Below are positions 1 to 13,413 of a stretch of DNA of 64,000 nucleotides, in pieces. The notes under the pieces were generated by a model. That model saw only the letters and a list, made by a program, of their open reading frames with translations, did not search any database and was not told the DNA's origin. The stretch is from Alligator mississippiensis. Lineage: Eukaryota; Chordata; Crocodylia; Alligatoridae. Location: assembly GCF_030867095.1 (NCBI RefSeq), contig NC_081832.1, positions 38,139,756 through 38,203,755 on the forward strand, given 5' to 3'. The position numbers and the translations under genes were made by a program. Within the stretch, counting starts at the first letter, position 1. The number at the start of each line of letters is the position of its first letter.

Positions 1-387
1 GAATTAGTAAAAGCAAAAGATCCCTTAATACTTTTACCAGCAAAGGTGCTAAAGCATGTACTGAAGACACTGGTAGCATTTGAACGTGATAATAAGCAGA
101 TAGCATAAGCAGCCGAGCACGAAGTATCATGTGCCTCCCCACATAAAGGCAGTGTTCATACTGCACTCCCTAGTCTTGCTGAGCTCCCAGTGGTGTTTCT
201 CACTCTGGCAGCAGGCTTGTTTATACCTCCAGCAGCACAATCACCCAGCTTGGTACCATCTTCAAGCCCAGGATCTTAGCTTCTGTCAGCACAGGTCATG
301 TCTTCAACACCAACAGACTCTTGTTTGGAACGCTGGTTGAGATTTTCTTCAGGCACTGGGTCACTAACACCTCTAGCGCTGTTTCAT

Positions 388-1016
388 AGTTTTATAGTTG
401 TTAGCGGCTAGAAGGGACCTTACAGATCATCAGGTCCAGCCCCGCCACGCTTGGGCAGGAAAGACTGCTGGGGTCAGATGACCCCAGCAAGGTGGGCATC
501 AAGACACTTTTTGACGATTGCCAGAGTGGATAACTGTACCACCTCTAGAAGGAGCCTGTTCCAAACCCTCGGCACTTGACTTGTAAAGAAGTTTTTCCTT
601 ATGTCTAGCCTGAAGCAATCCTCAATCAACTTGTGCCCATTATTTCTTGTCCTCCTCTGTGGGGCATTGGTGAACAGATTGTCTCCCAGGCCCCGATGTA
701 CACCTTTTGATATACTTGATATACTTCTAGACTACCACCAAATCCCCTTCTTCTTTGTCTTCTCTTCTCCAGGCTGAACAGTCCCAAGTCTTTCAGCCTC
801 TCCTCATATGACCTGGTCTCTAGGCCTCTAATCATGCATGACAAATAGAAGCTACTCCACCTTGGGGGATGGACCCCCCCCCCCAAGAGACTCCTTTGGA
901 CTCTCTGGAGTTTCTCCACATCCTTCCTGAAGTGCAGCACCCAGAACTGGATGCAAAACTCCAGTTGCACTATGGGTATTTGCCAAAAGGCAGATGCTAC
1001 CTGACCTGACATACTT
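388..1016 (-). mobile_element. CR1 LINE, 3' fragment
   Basis: Read on the minus strand, this translates to the C-terminal part of a CR1 reverse transcriptase: an EFCIQFW segment, then VEKLQRVQRS, then YEERLKDLGLFSLEKRR. These are the usual landmarks after the RT palm. The CR1 3' end lies near 388, where the + strand carries the reverse complement of the common tail (agaagggacc, then agatcatc and ggtccagcccc). It is 5' truncated, as most CR1 copies are, and the frame is damaged around a C-run near 875. It is a neutral insertion in the UQCC1 intron. Confidence 0.85.
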
Positions 1017-3103
1017 GCAGACCTTAATGTATTAACTCAGTAGACCACAGGATACCTACTAGTGCCCATATAGCCTTGGAACTTTCAGGAGCTCTGTCCC
1101 CATATTCATCCTCCAGAGCCCATGCTTAGGATCACTTCTACTTTTCCTTGAATTACAATGTCAGTTCTATCTCTGTAGCAAAAACAGACTCAAGAGAGTC
1201 ATTCTCTCCAGGTGGCATAAACTCTTCATTTGGTGCCTTGACTCTCAGAAAATATTGGGGGACTCCAGGAGCTCTTGAAGATGGTGGCAAACACCTCAGA
1301 ATTTCCCCAGATGAGGTATCAAAAACGTCACACTCATTGGTTGATACACAGTTCCAAGTGGATCCTATAAAATTGGCCATAACCATTCATGATGTGATTC
1401 ACGACCCAGCTTAGATAGCATGGCCTCTTGCCACTCTATCACACGGAAGGCAAATAAACAGTAGAATCCCATGCAAAGGTACTGAATACCTATACACTCA
1501 CTTTAACCTTTCCTGGCTGATGGTTACAGCAGTGGATGAGAACACCAAGCTGAATAAGGACAAATAGGAGACTGGACCGATCTGTGGCTGTACCTGCCAC
1601 AAGTCACCAACTCAGAATTCCCAAGTACCAGCTCTTCTAGCCTGTTATAATATCTGGGTTTGTAAGAAGAACCTAGACCTGATGGACTCTTTTATTTCTG
1701 ATAAGAAAGAAGATTTGATATCTTTACTCTCAGAAGACCAGCTGATGGCAAAGCAGCCCTTCAAGTACCCTTGGATGCAGCTGACACCACATCCAAATGT
1801 ATGGTTTTGGCAGTTACGATATGTATAGAAAGGATATGTACTGAAAGGACACTACCAGATGTACCTACTTGGTGAAATGGACTAGGGTTTTGTGCTGCAA
1901 GATGTTCGTAGGCTGTCTGCTGGTTATAAAGCGCTGGACCTTTTCCCTCAGTATAATTAAGGTCCATCTGGCAGCTCTCTTAGCCTTCCATCCTCCAGTA
2001 AATGGGTCAGCAAGTCATTTATCACTCAACAGTCCTCGGATTCTTCAAGGGATTATTCTGAGTTTTTCTCCAAGTGAGGGGTTCTGTTCCACAATGGAAC
2101 CTGAACATGATCCCCACATTGCCAATAGGAACTTGCTCCTTCCTCTCCCTGAAAATAGTCTTCATCATACTGCTTGATAAGCAAAAAGAATGCTGTGATC
2201 CAAGTCTTTATAGCAGACCCTCCTTAATCCACCCTTTTCATTTATATGGTGTCCCTGAGGACTCGCCCAGAACTCCTGCCCGTAGTTGTTACTGACTTTA
2301 ATTTGGAAAACAGATCAGTTTGTTCCAGTGTTCCTCCCAAAGCCATCTTGCTCTCAGGCAGAGGCTTTGCTGCATTTGTCAAATGTTAAAAGATATTTAA
2401 CTTACTACCTTTATAGATAATAATGCTATTTAAAAGGTCTCCAGAGCTCCTTGTCTCAACTGCTGAGAGATCTAGGTTGATTGTTATCAACCTAGCAGTT
2501 GTCCAGCTGGATCTTGGGCTGTATAAGACTATATTATATAACTGTTGAGATGGATCCACCATTGATGGTAAAACACATTCCACCAGAGCCCAGACAATTT
2601 CCATAGTTGACATCTGCAGGGCAGTTACCTGGAGCTCTATCTATACTTTTAGAAAGCATTATGCTATCACAGAAGCCTCTAGAAGTAATGCTGTGATTGG
2701 CAGAGCAGTCCTGCAATCACTGTTTGCCTAAGGGGATTCCAAAACCCACTTCTCTGTATATGGGTCCTATTTTGGAGTCATCCACCAGTGAGAATGTATA
2801 TGTGGACAGTTTCCTGAAGGATAACATTTATCAATAATTGAAGTAATCGAACCAGTAAGTTAATTTGATCCCACCCTCCTTCCTTTCTTCCTTGGAGTCA
2901 AAGCTAATACCTATATTTGGAGAAAACTGAAGAATAGGAAGTGCACACCACCCTTTTATTTCCATCTTGGAAACAGAAGCGGGTATAATCTGCAGCAGTT
3001 TATCAAGTAGTTTATCTCCTGGAACAACATGACACCAGCACTCCCAATCAGAGTTCATTCCTATGCAAAGTAAGATACTGGTTTTCACCTATAAAATCTC
3101 ATT

Positions 3104-3329
3104 GGGCACATCTCCATGTGTATTAATGCACCATAGTTACTACACATTAAGTTTAGTACCTATAATAACAGGTACTAAATGCACAATAACTGGTGCTACT
3201 GCGCTGTAGCACTGGTGCACATATTTTTAGTGATGCTAATGTGCAGTGGACTAAGCCTACTCTACATTAGCACGGCTTTTGCCATGACACACTAATGCTG
3301 CACATTTAGAGCCTTGTGTAGATGCACCC
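3104..3329. mobile_element. Possible MITE with imperfect terminal inverted repeats
   Basis: The left end begins gggcacatctccatgtg and the right end, reverse-complemented, begins gggtgcatctacacaagg. The interior is rich in short palindromic words around gcac/gtgc. There is no coding capacity and I could not identify a target duplication. A related sequence with the end cacatgtagacatgcc occurs near 25100-25143. Confidence 0.35.
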
Positions 3330-3834
3330 AGTGGCTTGGTATCTGCTAACTGAAGGAATATACCTTTTTCCCTGTGCTGTGCTGCCACAGCTGCAGGTGG
3401 AAGCAGCTGAGCTGGAGCCCACTCCTGGTATAAAAGAGGGCAGGGCTTTCTCTCTCTGCAGGGCTTTCTCTGTGAGCTCCCTCATCCGTGTCAACTTTTT
3501 TGCTTCATTGTCAGAAGTATCATAGGTGACAGTTTTATCTTGGGCATTAGCAGACATTTTAGACCCAAACTTGCATCTATTCACCCCTTTGTGAAGCCTA
3601 TGCTGCATTAGCTTCTCCCCTTTGGTCTTCTCCAACACAAGTGCATTTTATTTTAAAGTGCATTTTTATTTTAAACAAGGTTGTTTAAAATAATCCTGCT
3701 CTTCAACTTTGTTTCTTGAAAGCATGCTGTTTCATGAATCCTTGGACAACTTGGAATTGTCAAGAGGAAAAATGTAGTCATCTTTCTTTCAGTGGATTAA
3801 GGTTAGAAATGCATTATTTTCTTGTGAATTTCAG

Positions 3835-3969
3835 ATGCAGTATTTGGATGCTATGAATGGAGATGACTTACTACTGAGTGGTGAAGTGACATGGCGCCCT
3901 CTTGTGGAGTATAATGCCCAAAGCATCCTGAGGCTAACTTCCCCAGTTTACAATGATGAAGGACTCTGA
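3835..3969 (+). CDS. UQCC1: UQCC1, last coding exon (C-terminal 44 residues)
   Basis: UQCC1 is the CBP3-type assembly factor for mitochondrial complex III. It works with UQCC2 at the stage of cytochrome b synthesis and insertion. The exon follows a consensus acceptor (tttcag) and encodes 44 residues before TGA at 3967-3969. The segments QYLDAMNGDDLLLSGEV and WRPLVE and the end YNDEGL match, as I recall it, the C-terminus of vertebrate UQCC1, including the terminal GL. The exon is read in phase 0 here; the first codon ATG is internal, where human has Ile. Earlier exons are upstream of the window. Identity is further supported by FAM83C downstream in the same orientation, as in human. No frame damage is visible. 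Residue changes against human are conservative. Confidence 0.93.
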   Translation: MQYLDAMNGDDLLLSGEVTWRPLVEYNAQSILRLTSPVYNDEGL

Positions 3970-5710
3970 TATCTTCATCATCAGTGAACTTTTTCCTACT
4001 GACAACGTTAAATCAGTTTGTGAAAAATATCTTAGAGTAAGAATCTATCGTGCTGTGGATGCCCAAGAAAAAAAGGAAATACCTGCTGTTGAAATAAAAT
4101 ATATTGAACTAGATACCTTATTTATATTGATTTACATTGTATTTACATTCACTTGTGATTAAATGCTGCTAGTTCATATGAGAAATACCTGGCTCTTGCA
4201 GTTACCCAGTTGTTCCTGCAGAAATGTTCTGAGAGACGACTTCCATATTTTGAAAACCAAAATGGACAGGTACCTCAAGAAAACTGATCTCTGTCCTTTG
4301 TCTGATGACAGGAACTGTCTTGCAGATACCAATGATGTTCCTCATGCTGCTTTATGGCAAGGTTGTAAGTTTTGCATGTTCTGGGTGCTGATATACCAGC
4401 TGGCCTAGCTTTTGGGCAGAGTTTATTTTTGCATTACAAAAGTTGAGAACTAGTATAAAAGATTCTGAAAAGATCTTCCATGAAAACCCTAGTTAAGGTC
4501 AGACAATGACTGGTCCCTTTTATAGCTGCACAATAGCAGGTGGGTTGAAAGACAGTGCCATGCATATTCAGTCCTGATTAATCTGTTTCGGTGTTGGCAT
4601 CCCCAAAAAGAAGGGGACCTGGAATGTGGTGGAGCTCTGCTGGAAAGCTGCAGAGGAGCTGTGTCTAATTGATATGCCACTATTTTTTCTAGAGCTGTGC
4701 TGTAGTGATTACTGCAGCAGAATAACATCCCCATCATTCTTTATGAAGTAAAGTTATGCTGAAGCAACAAAGAAATTTAAGACATTTTCTGGTTAACATT
4801 TTGAATAGTTAACCTGGTAAGTGACCTCAAGAATGAATACTTCTTTTGATTAAATCAGGAAAAAGCAGGGGCTTATTGCACAGACTGAAGGTTAACATAG
4901 TGTTTCCAGACCAATGATAGAAACTGGTTTTATTTATATCCTATCCATAAATCTCAATCCAAAAATATCTGACCCAAGTAAAGAAAAATGGTATTTGTTT
5001 TCAGTACCTTTTAATGCCTTTGTTAAGAATTTAGGAATTGTGTCCTATCATATTAGGATTTAATCCTAATAAACCCAGTACACACAAATACAGGCAATCA
5101 TTTTTTAATTTGTAATAATTATAGTGTGTCAAATGTTCTTATTCCTGATACAAGTCTGAATATCCCTGAAGCTGTCCATGACTATGCATGTTCCCACTCC
5201 TAAAGCTGCCTTTTCCAGGCTATTTGAATCTGTTAGTGCTAGTCATCATATTTCCTGTCAGGAGATGAGTGGGATGAAGAACGTGATCTCCCAAACACTG
5301 GCCCATGCATTTGAGCTGTAGTTTAGGGAGCAAACTACTAGTGAATTTTTCTTTGTATAAAAAAGTCATTTTGTTAGTTTTTTTTCAAAGCAAACTTCCT
5401 CAGTTTAACTTGTTATAAAATGAGTCATATAAAGAAACCTTATATGTGTGAGGTATATCCCACTTCTGTGAAAACATTACAGACCAAACAACTTTCTCTC
5501 AGTTTATTTAAGATGCTTTTGTTGCAAACTGAGCTGAGGAGAGAAACTTCTTATGTGTGAAGTATTATGCAGTATGTGAGATGATAACACCTTGTAATTC
5601 ATTACAGCTGTGTTGTATTTACATAAAAGAAGGCTTAGCTATGGAGGAATTTGCTGATTAATTTATTTTTAATGGGAGTGAAGTATACCAAGTACCAAAA
5701 TAAACTTTAC
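3970..5710 (+). other. UQCC1: Candidate UQCC1 3' UTR with three AATAAA signals
   Basis: After the UQCC1 stop codon the sequence is AT-rich and free of recognisable repeats. Canonical AATAAA hexamers occur at 4093-4098, 5069-5074 and 5699-5704. The first would give a 3' UTR of about 140 nt, the last one of about 1.75 kb. Which is used cannot be told from the sequence. The absence of transposon ends across this stretch, in a window otherwise full of them, mildly favours transcribed or constrained sequence. Confidence 0.45.
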
Positions 5711-5999
5711 TGTGTGTATCTTACTGCTCTTGGAAGAGATGGAAAAATTAATGGTAGATATGTTGGCTCAAAACTACACACATTAATTCATATACAAAAT
5801 AGTCATTTCAACTTTAACCCCTTCGTTGCTGTGTTTTTTTTAATTTTGACCCATACTGTGGTACTAGCAATATCATTTATACCATAGAAAAACAAAATGA
5901 AAGTAAGTCACTCCCTGTCCTATACAAACCTACTGAACACAGCATTCCAGTGAGTGGCAGTATGTACTCCACAGCCAGGGGCCCATTTGAGCACACATC

Positions 6000-8240
6000 C
6001 CAGCAAGCCTTGCAGTGGCCTAGTCTCCAAAGATTCTGTGCCAAACTCAGAGAAAAGCACTGATTGGCTGCCTGCCCAGGGATTGCACCCCTACTATTTT
6101 GCTGAGAATGCCTGGTCAATTTCCTTTCTGGAAAAGTCATGTTTTACTCTGAGCCTGGAGAACTCAGAATGAGGGTTTACTGCCTCTTCACCATGCAAAC
6201 CCTGGTTGCACAGCACCAGGAGCTCCTGACCCTTCAGCACCTGTCCAGGCAGAGAGTTTTGCACTATAAGTCCTTCCTTACTATGACTAGCTATCTCCTG
6301 TGTCAGCTGGTGCACTTCTCTGTCCATGTGGATCCTGAATGGCTGAGGCCATAGCTAGGCACCTCTACCACCTTCTCTACCTCTCCTTTGTCACCATCCC
6401 CTATGTAGCCAATGAGCACAAGGCTGCAACAGTCCAAGTCTCCAAACCCTGTACCATCATTTCAAGTCAAGAGACATGAGCACATCCTCCTGCCCACATG
6501 GGACAGTGAGCAGTGGTGGTTGAACTTTCATGTGTCCCAGGCCACCTTCATGGAGATCTGAACTCCTGAATCTGATGGAACGGGGAAAGTTTGACTGTGG
6601 GGCTGCCAGCATTAAAGTGGAGGAAGTGATTGTCACCCCACTGCTGATCAGAGGCATAGCATATCTGTTTTATCCCTGATTCATGAAGCTATACACAGGG
6701 CACTTGGATGCCAGGAAGGAACTGTTAAACTAGTGCCTCAGCAGGTGTTGCATAGCTGTGGAGTATGCCTTTGGGCATGTCAAGTTGCACTGAAGGCCAC
6801 TGCTTCTCTGCCTGGATATCACTAGGCATTAGTGCACGGGTACCTGGACACCAGGCAGTAGCCAAAGGGGTTTGGTGGAATGACTGTTGCTGCCACCGAC
6901 TGGTGGAGCTGCAGGTAGCTGTGTTCTGAATATGCCCCAAGTGTGGTGGTTGTTGGTAGCTGCCACTTGCTGATGTGGGTAGCCCTCCCTATGGTGTCCT
7001 CCTGAGGTAGGCTGCCTGAGAACAGTGTTATGGTGTAAGGCCTGCCATGCGCCTTTGGCAGTGGGGAGTTGGTATGGGTTGTGGGAACACCTGTGGGCAG
7101 TTCTGGTAACCCATGTCAGGGTGGGTAGTCCACCGCTATCTGTCTGCAAAGTTAGGGCAGACAGGATGCGGTCCTGAGCCTCTCACTCCAGCCACATGCT
7201 GGCTATTGTATACAGCAGTTGCTCTTGCTGGGTCATGCCTACCTAGGGGGACACCTTGGTTTTCTCAAGAGCAAGAAGAGCAGAGGGAAGAGCGAACTTT
7301 CCACGGGTGAGAGTCAGTAGGTCAAATGAGCCTGTCCACTGCCTTGATTGCCTTGCGAGCTGCAGCTTTGGTTGTGGGGTCATGACCCTTATCCTCACAT
7401 GATTGTGTGCTGTCTGGGCAGCAGCAAACAAACAGTGAGCTCCTTTTATTTACTGTCAGGCCAGACACCTACAAATGGTGATGATGGTACCTTGGCACCA
7501 GATAGTGGTACCAGCGAGTGACCCAGAGAGTGGCCAGGCAGAGGAAGAGCTGCACATACACAAAGATGGACCTGCTAAGCTTGTTAGTGGTGGCCAGCCA
7601 GTCCTGGGTACAAGAGACTCAGGAGTGGCAGGAGGAAGAGTGGATGTATTGTCATCAGTGCATCACCATGGTTAGGCACAGGATCAAGTAGTCCCACTGG
7701 TCCTTCATGTGGCTTGCCAGATGACATGCAGATGCCAAGGCCTGCTACATGGCAATTGCTGAGCAGACAGAAGTACTAGTGGAGTTCACAAAGGCCAAGT
7801 GGGAGTCCATGGATCACCCTGTTCTGCAAGGTCAGTACAGACACAAGAGTCCTTTGTGTTCTTCAGCTCACTCTGTAATACACCTGTCCAGCCAGACCGT
7901 TCACATGCTGCCACCTGGCTTCATACCATCACAGGGCTCCCCTGCAGCTGCGGCAGGGGTAAGCACCACCCAACAACTGGCCATGCAAACCCATGGCTGG
8001 AACTGACATCCAACAGTGGTGTTTAGTAGTTGGCTACTCTCATACAGCACTTGGTATTGCAGCCACACCAGACCCCCACTGTGCTCACGTTCACAGCACA
8101 GCAGTAATGGGTGCTGGGATGTTGCCAGGTTTCTGTTTTGGCTGTGTTTGGTTCCTGGTTCTGCTCAGTGACCTGAGGAAGAATATCTTGCATTTGAAAA
8201 CTTGTCTAACTCTATCCCAACTATATAGTTGATTCAATAA
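6000..8240 (+). pseudogene. Decayed PIF/Harbinger-type transposase element
   Basis: Translated fragments resemble the PIF/Harbinger (DDE_4) transposase. The best is near 6730-6800, where the frame reads like CCIAVEYAFGHVKLH. This corresponds to the conserved block around the catalytic Glu (compare MAIECAFGQLK in the better preserved copy at 57.9 kb). Segments at 6140-6350 look like its N-terminal part. Stops and shifts break the frame throughout, so it cannot encode a transposase. Bounds are approximate, and 6800-8160 may include other old material. Confidence 0.5.
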
Positions 8241-8275
8241 GAGATCACCGTAAGAAATCTTTGCCTTTCACATAA
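8165..8275 (+). repeat. Interspersed tail repeat, copy 1
   Basis: This shares a recognisable string of words with 14225-14320 (reverse strand), 14785-14850 and 19805-19920: gacctgaagga, then cttgtctaactttatc, then cagttggtccaataa, then agatatc, then aaatctttgcctctt. It resembles a 3' tail common in reptile repeats, but I cannot name the family with certainty. Confidence 0.55.
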
Positions 8276-8969
8276 ACAGCCCAGATAGTTGGGGACCCCC
8301 AGATTGGCTCCTGACTATAGTCCAGATCTTTGTCTCCTGCTCCTGGCCCCTAGCTCCTGAAGCCCATTGGCTCCTAACTCCTCTTTGCTGACTGCCAGCT
8401 CCTTGCTCCTGACTCCAGTCCAGATCCCTATTTGCTGACTCTCAGCTTCTTAATCCTGAACCCCTCCTCTCCTCTGATCAAGTTGTAGCAGAAAGCCCCC
8501 TTTGTACATTTCCCTTCTGGACATGGATATAACAGAAGCCCCTTCTTGCCTGCACCCCTCCCCTTCTCCCCTCATTTTGTGCATTTATTTTCCTTCTAAG
8601 TATTGGCAGAGAATGAGCACACTCATTGCATGGGTGTGGCAAGGCTCAGAGCAAGCCAGAAAGCTGAAGTGGCTTTCTGTAGGAGAACCCTACAAGATAC
8701 ATCTACATATCAGTTCAGCTCAGTGTCACTAAAGAAAACAAAAGAACTCAAATATCCACTGCAAAAGCTGTAAGTATATCCTGTGCGAACCTAACTCACT
8801 TACTGTCCCCAGTAGCCTTTGATCCTCACTACCTCACATTGCATTTTTATATATTTCTCACAGTGCATTTTCATATTTCATCTGTCTTGCCTTTACCATG
8901 GCATCTTATATTTTATACTTTTAAACTCTTAAGGAATATACTCCCCATAGAATGAAGTTACACCCTGGC

Positions 8970-9700
8970 CCATTGTTAAAACTGCATTGAAATTATAATT
9001 GTAAAGTGATAAAATCTGTTGAGTGAATGTGAGTGAATGATGATCATCAGCAGACAATAACCTAGCTAAAGGAACTCCATTTTAAGCTAATCAAGCTAAA
9101 GAACTGATTCTTGGAACTGACCACTCACTCTATGAACTATTCCTGTAACCCATAACAATACAGCCATTAAGTCAATAAGTCAAGGCTGGACTCCCAGAAC
9201 TCTAGGTACCAGCAGGCAGAGACCCCTGTGACTAACAGCTGTCAGGTACTACTCAAGACCCACGTGGGACAGCGACCTCTGGATTGCGTAGCCAAGATGA
9301 TGCTGGGGGATCACACAAGTCTGCCAGAAAGGGATAAAAGGCAGGGAAGCATGACCCTCAGTGGCACCCTCTCATCCAGCACCTGACCTACTGAGACAGA
9401 AGGAGAAGCAGGCAACCCCGATCTGGAGAAGACGTCACCTTGAAGGAAGCTGACCATCAACAGCAGATTCCAGAGCCTCGGATAGGCAGATATACTGACA
9501 CCAGTGCTCACAATCACTACAACAGCCACTACACACTATACTACATGGGTCTGAATGAATGAGTGCATGTGTGTGTGTATGTGCTAAGGTGACCAGTACT
9601 ACACATAACTCAAAGTTTGCATTTATGATTTTATTGGTAACTTCACATCCCGTCCAATAAACTAGAATTTATTATGATCCTGTGAGTTGGTCCTTTGAGC
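8970..9700 (+). mobile_element. Putative solo LTR (+ orientation)
   Basis: The segment has LTR-like architecture: a TATA-like gggataaaagg near 9330, a CCAATAAAC polyadenylation signal near 9653, and about 50 nt of U5-like sequence after it. No gag, pol or env sequence lies on either side. I could not fix the TG/CA ends or a target duplication, so bounds are approximate. Confidence 0.35.
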
Positions 9701-10931
9701 CAACAAAGACTCCAGCCTGGATCTTGGCTTCTTGTTCCTGCCTCCCAGCTCATGTCTCTAATGGCAAGCCCCCACTGTCCACTAATCAGTTATACCCTGA
9801 CACACAGTAGCAGATCTCCCATTTTGCAAGAACTTATGGTTAACACTGTACTAGGACTGGGATTCTTCTTTGCTCAATAAGTAAAGGTCAATAAAAAAAC
9901 TTAGTTGTTTATAACTAAGCTTCAAACCCTCACTTTTAGGTGTTTGGATCCCAGAGCAGAATACACAGTTCAGCAGTATGTTATGCATGGAGAGAATTCA
10001 GTGCCTCAATGGTACCCACAAATGTCAGGCTGAGCAGAGACCCATCTAGAACAAACCAATAGCCAACACAGGGTGCTGTGGGAAGTGGGGAGAGGGGAAA
10101 TTGTCTCTTGGGCTTACTTACCTGAGTCCGGACTGCAGACAAGCTCCTCTAACCGCACATGTTCCACAGCCTGGAATCCTTTCCTAAGGGAAGCTTTTAA
10201 AGAACAGAGCAGGGATCACTTTTTTTTTCAGACACCAAGAATAGAGGTGGTGGTGATGCTAGCAGTGCCCACCTTTTATACAGTGCCAGTTAGAGTACTT
10301 ATGGCCTGGTGTGGACATCCTAATGACTTTGGCAGCATTCACTGGGGGATGGGGGTTGCAGAGCAAACTGCCAGTGAAACGCTGCAGCCCTTTGTCTCCC
10401 AGGGGCTGTGTCACTGAATGCTGTCATGTCTGGTCTGCCTCCACTTCCCTAGTGAACTGGGAGACAAGGTCCTCAGCCCCCCCCCTCCCCCCCCCCAACT
10501 GAAGCTGGGAAATTAGAGTACATGGGTTAGGTCCTGGAAAGCAGGAATCCTGGTTCTGGTGGTGGATATGGGGCATGGGATCTCCTGGGTCAAGTGGGCA
10601 GTTATGGAGCCTTCAGGTTCAGTGGGGAGAACAGGTATCTGCTGGTTCCAGTTGGGAGGACAGGTTTTTTGGAGCACATCAGAGGGTGCGTACATCTGAC
10701 TAGCTCACTATGTGAAGTTTCAAAGGGATTTCAAGTGCTTCAAATGTTACCTGTCTGCACACAGAGCTAATGAACTGTGGAGTGCAGATGACTGCAATTG
10801 TGCAGTGTCCAAGCTGTTTCAAAGTCTTGTGCTATTGCCACCCACAATACATTTTTCCACCTGGTCTACCTAGTTTGCATCTTTTTGTCTCTTACGTTTT
10901 TTTAATGCTTTAATTCAGCCAGAGTCATCTT
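9701..10931. other. No recognisable feature
   Basis: I see no gene or transposon ends here. There is a poly-C tract at about 10478-10497. Open frames in this stretch show no family resemblance. Confidence 0.5.
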
Positions 10932-11009
10932 CCATGGTCCAGATGTGGATTCCAAATGATTCTGCTGATTCCATAGTCCAGATGTGGATTCCAAATGATT
11001 CTGTTCATA
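10932..11009 (+). repeat. 39-bp tandem duplication, two copies
   Basis: Units 10932-10970 and 10971-11009 share ccatRgtccagatgtggatt and the following ccaaatgattctg, with a few differences at the ends. The unit is a multiple of three and appears as a duplicated MWIPNDS in translation, but I see no evidence that it is coding. Confidence 0.85.
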
Positions 11010-11089
11010 TCCCGCTTTGTCATGACCTTCACCATGCACATATGCCTGCAGCAGATGAGAGAAACCAACAGATGTCAGCTGTGCTAGTC

Positions 11090-11590
11090 CCGTATGGATA
11101 CAGAGTGTGCAGCAGACAGAAGGTAGGCCCAGCAGTTGGTAGTGGGAACTATTTAGTTATGTTTATGAAGGTATGTAATGAACAAAAGCCCAGCTGGGGC
11201 AAATCTGGTCCCAGGCGCCAGCTTGAGGGAATCGGGGTGAGTCATCCCACAGAAAGGCTTGCCCAACCTGGCTATATAAGCTCGGACCAGACAGCAGATA
11301 GTTGTCTGAGCAACAGATTTCCATGCCATGACTGGCCTGTTTGGAACTCCTAATCTGGCTGTGTGCTCTGAACCTCTAGCTTGGAGCCATGTGCCTGCTT
11401 TTGTTTGCCCCTGTTCATGATTGCTTTTGTTCCTGTCTTGGACCTCCTGGCCTAGATCAACTGCTTGCACCTGACCATGATGTCGTCTTGACCCTTGGCT
11501 TGATATCTGGCACTAGGACCGACATCAAGCTTTGACCCCAGCTTCCACTCTGGTAAACTGATGACCCAGTGCAATGGACTCAGACTGACC
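11090..11590 (+). mobile_element. Putative LTR fragment
   Basis: A TATA box in ggctatataagctcgg near 11270 is followed by C/T-rich sequence with repeated gacc and cttg words, as in Ty3/gypsy-like LTRs of reptiles. No internal retroelement domain adjoins it and the ends are not resolved. Confidence 0.3.
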
Positions 11591-13379
11591 ACGTACACTC
11601 ACAAGGTATTCATAAATATTTTGAGCACCAGAGAGCACCTGTTCTGGATAGGAGAGCCTGACATGTGCCTGTGAGACCAAACTGCTATGGGGTTGGGATT
11701 ACTAGCAGAGACTACATAACATCTGAATGCTCAAAGCCATTTTCCTGGAACTGTGTCTGAGCTTCCACCTATATTTTGTCAGTTTGACACAAAGATGAGC
11801 AGCACTGCCCACTGAAGTGATTGGAATTGTTCTTTAGAAGCTGGTTGACTTGGGCTTTTACTGGTCAGTTGAGAGCCATTTCAGTACTAGAAAGGCAACC
11901 CCTATCTCTCTTATGATCAAGAATACAAGACTGTTAAGCAGGTTCACTTTAGCGGCTTGTGACTCTGGGGAATGTTGACAACATAATCCAGGGCTTCAAG
12001 GTGATGGAGTTTCCTGAACTGTGCTAGGTCCATTGATGGAACTTCTATACATATCAGCTTTCCGTACATCAGTTAAAAAGGGGTCCTTCTCTTTCCTGAT
12101 TCAGTATTAATGGATCACTGAGGCTGCTTAATGTACATTAATGTTGGCTGCTTGGAGAAGGTGTACAATGTTTACATACTCAAGTACATGGACCTCTTTA
12201 AGAAGCTGTGCATGCACACACTTCCTTGACTGCCACATCTAAATGAGGAAGGTTGACATCTGAGATGGTATTGTCTTTGGGGATTTAACCACTGCTTAAC
12301 TACAGGGTTATTAGGTGAAGAACAGTGATCCAGTGTACTTTTGGCTGTCTGAAGAGGCTGGAAAAGATTATGATTGTTGCAGCTTACATGCTGCCAAAGA
12401 AGAATCTTTGCCCACAGGGCAGAAAAGGAAGTGGCATGCCTATGCAGAGTTTGACCAGTTGAAAACCATAAACGTATTACCCTGGGGTACTGTGAGGTTA
12501 CATAGGGCCCTGGGGGAGCACTGAGCTTTTGTCCTGGGAGTCTTCTCACATTGTGGATATGCTGTGAAACACGGTGTTAATGTTATCTAGCTAGCAACAC
12601 AAGACTTGCTTTCTGGGGACATAGAAACTGAAGGTACTGATAGAGAAAGGAGGGAGCATATCATTTACAGTGGTGGATCAACATGAGAAGCTTGCGGCTA
12701 AACCTCCCTGAAAGTTTTCTCTATAATATTCTTTTCATACGAAACTTCTTATGAGCCTATTCTGCAAATGCTCCTTGCTGTCAGACACATGACCTGCTGC
12801 TGTGATACTGAGTTTCCACAGCAGATGACCAAAGTGTCTCTGCATGCTCTGGTGCTGACAGAGAGCTTACAGGAAACACCAAAGCAGACCTGCAAGGCTA
12901 AAATGGTCTAAAAATCTCTGCAAGCCACTCTGGTAATGGCTGATGTCTCTCTGCTGTGAGTTTACAGGACTCAGAGAAAGATGCTGCAGAAGACAAGTGG
13001 GCATTTTGCTGCTCTGTTGCAGGTAAGAAGTGACCCTTCCTGAGCCAGCAGTGTTCTGTAAGGGAAAAAGAAATAAGATTACCATCCTCTAGAACCATTT
13101 ACTGGAGCACTTTCTAGACGTGGTACCAGATGATGAGAAGTAGATTTCTGTGCACATGAATCAGTTTCTACAGGGCTCTGAGGGATGGAAAGGTAGTGTA
13201 ACTGTTCAGGGGATAGAAATTCTTGCCACAACCTCCATGATTTATCTGTTGCTGACTCTCAAAAAGAATTCCCACCTGGCGGGGAGTGAGACTGAGCCGT
13301 GGGCGGTTTGCAGTCAGGAGGAGGGGGCAGAGGACTGCCTCTATGATCAAGAGTAGGGGGGGAGGTCCCGTGAGGGGAA

Positions 13380-13380
<1 letters not shown>
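11591..13380. other. No recognisable feature
   Basis: Apparently unique or very old repeat sequence. Open frames on both strands show no protein family I recognise. Confidence 0.45.

Positions 13381-13383
<3 letters not shown>

Positions 13384-13413
<30 letters not shown>

Larger units (their letters stand above)
1..3834 (+). other. UQCC1: UQCC1 terminal intron (partial)
   Basis: This stretch precedes the last UQCC1 coding exon and ends in an acceptor (gaatttcag) at 3834. I found no other UQCC1 exon in it. It contains a CR1 fragment (388-1016) and a possible MITE (3104-3329). The rest (1017-3103 and 3330-3834) is AT-rich sequence with no feature I can support. Confidence 0.7.
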
